Assembly (NCBI GenBank): GCA_944392255.1
Contig: CALXVY010000013.1
Coordinates: 1 to 38,868 of the forward strand
Direction of reading: 5' to 3'
Source of the DNA: an uncultured Alphaproteobacteria bacterium
Lineage (GTDB): Bacteria > Pseudomonadota > Alphaproteobacteria > RF32 > CAG-239
DNA length: 38,868 bases
Part shown: positions 31,920 through 38,868 of the stretch, in pieces
Layout of the letters: each line of letters starts with the position of its first letter
Position numbering within the stretch: position 1 is the stretch's first letter
The notes under the pieces: model-generated
The model's database searches: none
The model's input: the letters and a program-made list of their open reading frames with translations, nothing else
What the model was told of the DNA's origin: nothing
Made by a program: the position numbers and the translations under genes

Positions 31920-32447
31920 ATGTTAGAAGAAGCCAAACAAAAAATTCGCAATATTTCAGATTTCCCCAAAAAAGGAATTGAGTTTAAAGATATCACTCCG
32001 CTATTAAAAGATGCCAAAGCATTTCATGATGTGATAGATGCTTTTGTGCAGAAATTTGCCAATGAACATATTGACTATGTCGTTGCCATTGAATCTCGAG
32101 GCTATCTTTTAGGCGCACCATTGGCTTATAAACTAGGAGCAGGGTTGGTTGTTGTTCGCAAACCGGGAAAGCTTCCTGCAGAAGTTGAACATGTTGAATA
32201 TGATTTAGAATATGGTACGGATAGTTTGGAGATACATAAAGATGCCATTGAGGCAGGAAAACGAGTTTTGATTATAGATGATTTGCTTGCCACCGGAGGA
32301 ACAGTTCATGCAACCAGTGAACTGATTAAGCGTTTGGGCGGCAAAATTGTTGCAATGGCATTTTTAATTGAACTGACAAAATTACAAGGCAGAAAAAAAT
32401 TATCATCTATAGCAGATGTCCATGCGCTATTTACATACGAAAATTAA
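31920..32447 (+). CDS. apt: Adenine phosphoribosyltransferase Apt
   Basis: Salvages adenine to AMP with PRPP. The 175-residue length is typical. The family opening is KIRNISDFPKKGIEFKDITPLL. The active-site loop ESRGYLLGAPLAY and the flexible-loop region VVVRKPGKLPAEVEHVEYDLEYG are intact. The PRPP-binding motif is VLIIDDLLATGGT (about 118-130). AAGGAA lies 6 bases before ATG 31920. It is a single gene after tRNA-Glu. Confidence 0.97.
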   Translation: MLEEAKQKIRNISDFPKKGIEFKDITPLLKDAKAFHDVIDAFVQKFANEHIDYVVAIESRGYLLGAPLAYKLGAGLVVVRKPGKLPAEVEHVEYDLEYGTDSLEIHKDAIEAGKRVLIIDDLLATGGTVHATSELIKRLGGKIVAMAFLIELTKLQGRKKLSSIADVHALFTYEN

Positions 32448-32539
32448 TAAAATTTAGAGGATAATCTTAAAGGAAAATATTTACTGATAAAAATAAATAA
32501 CATATAATATATAAAAAGCGAAGGCAGGGAGATTGGATA

Positions 32540-33022
32540 ATGAAAAAGGCGTTTGTATATCTTTTATGCACTTTATTTGTAGGTTCAGGAATTTCAATAA
32601 TTTCTGTTGATGCCGCCTCTGTCAGTTCAGAGCAAGAAGAACAAGTTGAAATAGTGCCTTTTGCCCAATTGTCCGATTATCAAATTTTATTAACCGGTAG
32701 TGAAAATGGTATTTCCAGCTATTCTGGTGTCAAAAACAACATTCGCCTGTCTTTTCAAGCAGATTCAAAAGAGATAAACAAAATAACCATCGCTTTTGAT
32801 TATGATGCTCCTTCAAAAACAACAGATATTGCGGAAATTATCAGTGTTTCCAACAAAATTTTTCCTCAAAAAATTACAGATGAAAAACAAGCCGCTGAAC
32901 TTTTAGAGGAAAAATTATCAGACATGAATTCAGCACGAGATGAAGATATTTTTAATATAGAACAACTACGTGTTGAAGCTCACATCAACAATGGTATGGT
33001 TAATCTGCGCATAACCAAATAA
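32540..33022 (+). CDS. Secreted hypothetical protein, 160 aa
   Basis: The N-terminus MKKAFVYLLCTLFVGSGISI continues to a likely signal-peptidase site after VDA-A near residue 25, so the protein is periplasmic or secreted. The mature part (about 135 residues) is acidic and shows beta strands (YQILLTGSENGISSYSG, NKITIAFDYDAPSKT) and a helix-rich end. There are no Cys in the mature part and no family I recognise. GGGAG lies about 9 bases upstream of the ATG. It is followed 27 bases later by the Nudix gene, so co-transcription is possible. Confidence 0.8.
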   Translation: MKKAFVYLLCTLFVGSGISIISVDAASVSSEQEEQVEIVPFAQLSDYQILLTGSENGISSYSGVKNNIRLSFQADSKEINKITIAFDYDAPSKTTDIAEIISVSNKIFPQKITDEKQAAELLEEKLSDMNSARDEDIFNIEQLRVEAHINNGMVNLRITK

Positions 33023-33049
33023 TTTGAAGACTAATAATATAGGAAAAAA

Positions 33050-33565
33050 ATGGATATTATCGAAGCATATAAATTTTGCCCAATATGCGGACAGGCAAAT
33101 TGGCAAAAAGAACAACATTCCATGCAATGCCAAAATTGCGGATACAAAATATATCTCAATCCCTGCATCGGGGGAGTTGCTGTTATTTTAGATGAGCAAG
33201 GACGTTTGCTCGTCGTGCGCCGAAGTAAAGATCCAGCTAAGGGAACATGGCATTTGCCGGGAGGCTTTGTTGAAGTGGGAGAAACCATAGAACAAGCCAT
33301 AGAAAGAGAGGTTCAAGAAGAGCTAAATATCAAAGTAAGAGCAGAAGAATACTTATTTTCTATTCCCAACCGTTATCAATATAAAGGCATTGAACGCTAT
33401 CCGTTAGATTTCTTTTTCAGATGTAAGATAGTTGATATGACTGAACTCAACATAGATTTATCCGAAAATACAGATTATGCTTTTTTATCTCCCGCAGAAA
33501 TTAATATAGAAGAGTTCGGCTTACCATCAATACGAGAAGGAATCCGTCGCTATTTAAAAAAATAA
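33050..33565 (+). CDS. Nudix hydrolase with N-terminal zinc ribbon
   Basis: A 171-residue protein. The N-terminal ribbon has CPIC (10-13) and CQNC (27-30), as in the NudC/NADH-pyrophosphatase-like group. The Nudix box is GGFVEVGETIEQ (71-82) then AIEREVQEELNI: Gly, the first Glu and the REVQEE core that binds Mg2+ are intact, while the usual Gly near the end is Asn. Such proteins cleave nucleoside-diphosphate-linked substrates; which one is not clear, and its length is well below NudC (about 260). The ATG has AGGA upstream. Confidence 0.9.
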   Translation: MDIIEAYKFCPICGQANWQKEQHSMQCQNCGYKIYLNPCIGGVAVILDEQGRLLVVRRSKDPAKGTWHLPGGFVEVGETIEQAIEREVQEELNIKVRAEEYLFSIPNRYQYKGIERYPLDFFFRCKIVDMTELNIDLSENTDYAFLSPAEINIEEFGLPSIREGIRRYLKK

Positions 33566-33582
33566 AGATAAAACATAAAATC

Positions 33583-33611
33583 TTGACAAGAATTGAGAAC
33601 ATCCTTATCAA
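33583..33611 (+). promoter_or_regulatory. Promoter for the 233-aa membrane protein gene
   Basis: TTGACA (33583-33588), 17-base spacer, TATCAA (33606-33611), about 35 bases before ATG 33646. Confidence 0.65.
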
Positions 33612-33645
33612 TAATAGAAAAGGACACAGTTAAGGTTTGTTTATT

Positions 33646-34347
33646 ATGATTAATGAAAAAAGAAAATATCTTCCGGTTTTTCATATTTTGACAAGTAGTG
33701 GCGCATATTTCAAATCCAAGCCTTTGGCGATGATTGTATTTAGCCTTTTGAATTACATCAGTGTCATCTTAGGTGTATACACATGGCGCACGGCTGCATT
33801 TTTTATAGTGCTTATTTTTGCCTATGCCTTATGGTGCTATTTTTTCCGTTTTTATTTTAATAAAACCCCATATATAGAATTAAAATCCATGACGGCATCT
33901 CTTTCTCCGTCAACAAAAATTCTGGTTTTAAGCTTTGTTATTATGACCATTTTGATATTGTTTCCGTTTATATTGCCGTTTTTGGGACTAGGAGATACGG
34001 ATTATTATATGCATCTTCTTAATGACCAAGAATTACTCAATGCCGCAGTTGGCGTTATTGGAATTTTTTTAGCGCCGTTTATATTTTTTCGTCCATTTTT
34101 TGCATGGATAGCCTCTGCATTGGGGTATAATAAAAGCTTGAAATTTGCTTTTTATCATACTCAAGGCAACTATAAGCAAATAGTATGTTTATTGCTTATA
34201 TTGAATATTCCCTATGTTTTATTGGAGCAAATCAGCCAGTATTTGGCACTTCCGCCATATCTATTTTATCTGTTACTCTCGCCATTGATTGTTTATATGA
34301 ACATAGTTATGGCGCGTTGCTATGAATTTTTCTTCATTGAAGATTAA
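33646..34347 (+). CDS. Multi-pass membrane protein, unknown
   Basis: A 233-residue integral membrane protein with about five or six hydrophobic segments (near 25-42, 47-66, 90-112, 133-158, 178-195 and 205-225). The N-terminus is basic (MINEKRKYLPVFHIL). No family motif is evident. Start ATG 33646 has AAGG 10 bases upstream; a TTG at 33637 lies too close to that site. It has its own promoter. It converges on ligA, whose stop is 1 base away, so there is no separate terminator between them. Confidence 0.82.
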   Translation: MINEKRKYLPVFHILTSSGAYFKSKPLAMIVFSLLNYISVILGVYTWRTAAFFIVLIFAYALWCYFFRFYFNKTPYIELKSMTASLSPSTKILVLSFVIMTILILFPFILPFLGLGDTDYYMHLLNDQELLNAAVGVIGIFLAPFIFFRPFFAWIASALGYNKSLKFAFYHTQGNYKQIVCLLLILNIPYVLLEQISQYLALPPYLFYLLLSPLIVYMNIVMARCYEFFFIED

Positions 34348-34348
34348 T

Positions 34349-36693
<2,345 letters not shown>

Positions 36694-36729
36694 ACGAAAA
36701 AAAGTGACTAATTAGAAATTAGTCACTTT
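36694..36729 (-). terminator. Terminator of the 352-aa orphan gene
   Basis: A 13-bp perfect stem AAAGTGACTAATT / AATTAGTCACTTT with loop AGA, T-rich on the leftward side, 17 bases past the stop. Confidence 0.88.
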
Positions 36730-36746
36730 ATCTCAGTCAAAACATA

Positions 36747-37805
36747 TTATTCTCTACCTTGAGCCAAATCATGCATTTGTGGTGAAAGAGTAGTTTGTTT
36801 TACTGGCTTTTCGGGTTTAGAAGGAGATGTAATACCTCTTAAATCACCATAAAGTTCTCTTATACTTTTTTGAGGATTTTGAGCACGGAGGACCGCTTTC
36901 TCTGCCAATCTATCAATACCTGTTTTGTATTGGATATCACGACCAATTCCCACAGTATCACGAGCGCTCTGAATTTTCCTAGAATGTAAGATAGCTTCAT
37001 TTTCTTTAAGCTGTTCATTTCTTTTCTGTGTTGCCTCAGGCATTCTTTCAGACATATATTTATTTGCTTCATTTAATGAATCTTTGTATTTATTTGAAAG
37101 TAAAGCTGTAGCAGCATAATCCTTGCAGCAATCTTCAAAAGCTCTTTCAGCATCTGCTTTCCAAGAAGCAATTTTATCCATATCTTGGCTAAGGTTAATT
37201 AATTTTGGAAAATGAGATTTTGCAAGAGGATTCTTACTAATAAATTCTTGAGCGACTTTTTTAAATTCTTCATAATCTTTCAATTTTTTCTTATTTTCTT
37301 CATCAACCTTAGATTTTTTTCCAAACTTCATTTTTATTTTATCCATTAATGATAGTTTTTGCAATTTTGGTTGAGGCAATTCTATTTTTTTATCGGGATT
37401 TTTGGCTTGTTCAATCATAGCCTCATATAATCCGTCCGGAACTTTGCTTTGGTTGTCGATAAGATATTTTCCGTTTTCCATATTTTCCTTATTTGCAGCA
37501 ATAGTACAATCTCGAGACCAATCGCCAGCATTTTCGAGCCGTTCTTCGCGACTAGCTAAAATATCTTTATAAGGATTATCTTCCATTTTGATTTGGTCTT
37601 CGGAGGTATAGCGAATCCTATATTCGTCTGTAAAAAGGTGAGGTTTATCACCTTCTATCATTGGGTTACAATATCCGGATATACGCATTTGCATTTCTTT
37701 TTTTACATTTTCATCGTTGCGTTCACCTTCTTTGGAAACTCTGAAAACAACATCAGGGTCATTTTCATAACTAGAGATAATTCCTGTAAAATTATAATTA
37801 CCCAT
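36747..37805 (-). CDS. Orphan soluble protein, 352 aa
   Basis: Not recognised. It is strongly hydrophilic and Lys/Glu-rich, with no signal peptide or membrane segment. The N-terminal ~75 residues (MGNYNFTGIISSYENDPDVV...) may be a small beta domain. A basic stretch near 156-168 (DKIKMKFGKKSKV) precedes a long helical region. The C-terminus (about 325-352) is Pro/Ser/Lys-rich (TSPSKPEKPVKQTTLS), looking disordered. AGGAG 8 bases before ATG 37805 is a strong start, and it has its own terminator. Like the 521-aa orphan at 29708, it is a single gene of this type, so both may be lineage-specific proteins of similar role; that is inference. Confidence 0.8.
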   Translation of the reverse strand: MGNYNFTGIISSYENDPDVVFRVSKEGERNDENVKKEMQMRISGYCNPMIEGDKPHLFTDEYRIRYTSEDQIKMEDNPYKDILASREERLENAGDWSRDCTIAANKENMENGKYLIDNQSKVPDGLYEAMIEQAKNPDKKIELPQPKLQKLSLMDKIKMKFGKKSKVDEENKKKLKDYEEFKKVAQEFISKNPLAKSHFPKLINLSQDMDKIASWKADAERAFEDCCKDYAATALLSNKYKDSLNEANKYMSERMPEATQKRNEQLKENEAILHSRKIQSARDTVGIGRDIQYKTGIDRLAEKAVLRAQNPQKSIRELYGDLRGITSPSKPEKPVKQTTLSPQMHDLAQGRE

Positions 37806-38023
37806 TTTTCATCTCCTAAATTTTGTTTTATTCTAAAACCCCTATATTTTAAAGTATAGTTAAATTATTTTTTTTGTCAATAATTCTTCGTAAAAGTTTA
37901 ATGCCTAAAAAAGTAAATTCTTGTAAATTTTAGGAAAATGAATATGTTGAAAGCAAAAAATGATAGTATGAATTTTTTGTAACAATAAGAAAAAAGTATA
38001 ATAGAAAAAATTTTGTCGAATTT

Positions 38024-38056
38024 AAAAAAAGAATCCTAAAAAGGATTCCTTTTTTT
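38024..38056 (-). terminator. Terminator of infC
   Basis: Stem GAATCC (38031-38036) / GGATTC (38043-38048) with A and T flanks, 20 bases past the infC stop. It separates infC from anything downstream. Confidence 0.88.
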
Positions 38057-38075
38057 TTCTGTAAATCTAAGATGA

Positions 38076-38618
38076 CTATTTCTCAGGTGCAATCACCATC
38101 ATCATCTGTTTACCTTCCATTTTGGGTTCCGATTCTACTTTGCATATTCCTTCCAAATCATCAAGGAGACGCATCAAAACATCTTTACCCATATCGGCAG
38201 TGTTCATTTCACGACCTTTGTAGCGCATGGTAAATTTAACTTTATTGCCTTCACCTAAGAATTTCTTAGCTTGTTTAACTTTCACTTCATAGTCGTGAGT
38301 GTCAATCATTGGACGAAGCTTTAATTCTTTGATTTCAACTACTTTTTGTTTTTTCTTGGCTTCAGCTTTGCGCTTTTGCATTTCATATTTATATTTGCCG
38401 ATGTCTAAAATCTTACATACAGGTGGGGTGGCTTGGGGAGAAATTTCAATCAAATCCAAACCGGCTTCTTCAGCGGCAACGAGTGCATCTTTAATAGAAA
38501 CCACACCGCGATTCTCACCTGTTTCATCAATTAAACGAACTTCTTTTACTCTAATATCTTCATTAATGCGCGGCCCGTTATCATCTCGTACTGGCGCATT
38601 GGTATTCTCTTTAGCTAT
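38076..38618 (-). CDS. infC: Translation initiation factor IF-3, probable AUA start
   Basis: IF-3 binds the 30S subunit and checks start codons. The 180-residue protein has the N domain (GPRINEDIRVKEVRLIDETG, then SIKDALVAAEEAGLDLIEIS), the Lys-rich linker helix (KYKYEMQKRKAEAKKKQK) and the C domain (VVEIKELKLRPMIDTHDYEV, KVKFTMRYKGREM). A perfect GGAGG (38628-38624) lies 5 bases before ATA at 38618-38616, while the in-frame ATG 38630 overlaps that site and has none of its own. infC uses AUU, AUA or AUC starts in many bacteria for autoregulation, so AUA is chosen. rpmI and rplT, which usually follow infC, are absent here; a terminator follows instead. Confidence 0.93.
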   Translation of the reverse strand: MAKENTNAPVRDDNGPRINEDIRVKEVRLIDETGENRGVVSIKDALVAAEEAGLDLIEISPQATPPVCKILDIGKYKYEMQKRKAEAKKKQKVVEIKELKLRPMIDTHDYEVKVKQAKKFLGEGNKVKFTMRYKGREMNTADMGKDVLMRLLDDLEGICKVESEPKMEGKQMMMVIAPEK

Positions 38619-38751
38619 TTTAGCCTCCATAATTGTTGTTAACTGCCAGATATAATACAAATCTAATCTTTAATGGCAAGATAAATTTGATTTTATTAAT
38701 ATATAATAAATTTTTTATGAAAAAAAAGCTGGACTTTAAAAAAATAAAGTG

Positions 38752-38766
38752 TTAATAATTCGTTAA
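38752..38766. promoter_or_regulatory. CtrA-type site TTAA-N7-TTAA
   Basis: TTAATAATTCGTTAA fits the CtrA consensus exactly. A further TTAA is at 38776, and TTCTCCACA (38783-38791), one base off a DnaA box (TTATCCACA), follows. It lies between infC and the outward promoter at 38822. Confidence 0.45.
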
Positions 38767-38821
38767 AACAAACGGTTAAAAAGTTCTCCACAAAAAAGTG
38801 AAAAAAATATAAAAAAAGTTA

Positions 38822-38850
38822 TTGACTTTAGGAAGAGGGGAGGATATAAA
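38822..38850 (+). promoter_or_regulatory. Strong promoter reading off the right edge
   Basis: TTGACT (38822-38827), exact 17-base spacer, TATAAA (38845-38850), preceded by A-tracts (38791-38820) that look like an UP element and followed by a GC-rich stretch (GTCGCCGCGA). This is the pattern of rRNA or tRNA operon promoters, but the transcribed gene is outside the window. Confidence 0.7.
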
Positions 38851-38868
38851 CCGGTTTGTCGCCGCGAT

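Noticed and set aside
38661..38821. Replication origin
   Set aside because: One CtrA site and one imperfect DnaA box in AT-rich DNA are not enough; no cluster of DnaA boxes and no dnaA, hemE or parAB genes nearby.

Overview
The window reads as chromosomal DNA from an AT-rich alphaproteobacterium. The main evidence is a CtrA-type response regulator next to fliI and fliJ, and a packed ftsE-ftsX-ydcF-plsC-DUF2125 cluster with a divergent zinc-ribbon gene, a layout I associate with Alphaproteobacteria. TTAA-N7-TTAA sites of the CtrA type also occur. The low GC and many solitary small proteins resemble uncultured, gut-type alphaproteobacteria. That placement is inference; no rRNA gene is visible to prove it.

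Layout: 1-1827 holds the start of a secreted protein and a LysM/M23 peptidase, both leftward. 2099-2725 is a tRNA-Asp locus trailed by duplicated tRNA-tail/terminator DNA and a dense row of hairpins. 2726-5809 has two unknown genes, tadA, an RluB-type pseudouridine synthase and rsmD. 5806-9907 is the leftward ftsEX/lipid cluster, with its divergent zinc-ribbon gene to 10907. tRNA-Leu, a MATE exporter, a TPR-methyltransferase fusion and a DUF2934 protein follow. 14441-20903 is a glycogen/maltodextrin operon (glgB-glgX-malQ). 21005-23660 is ctrA facing fliI-fliJ, then sodB, two small unknown genes, ybaK and a small FHA protein. 26395-29566 has msrAB, an unknown membrane protein and an NSS transporter. 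29708-31273 encodes a large orphan protein, followed by two tandem ~178-bp cassettes and tRNA-Glu. 31920-36442 carries apt, a secreted protein, a Nudix hydrolase, a membrane protein and ligA. 36747-37805 is a second orphan, then infC with a probable AUA start, and at the right edge a CtrA-type site and a very strong outward promoter.

Functions that join up: branching enzyme, debranching enzyme and amylomaltase form one glycogen-remodelling unit. FtsE/FtsX with acyltransferase and envelope proteins form an envelope unit. CtrA beside the flagellar export ATPase fits cell-cycle control of motility. SodB and MsrAB handle oxidative damage.

I found no CRISPR array, intact transposase, prophage or recognisable defence operon. 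The most unusual material is non-coding: tRNA 3'-end duplications at two tRNA loci that share an identical 39-nt stem-loop, and a ~120-bp hairpin array that looks like a miniature IS200/IS605-type element or structured RNA.
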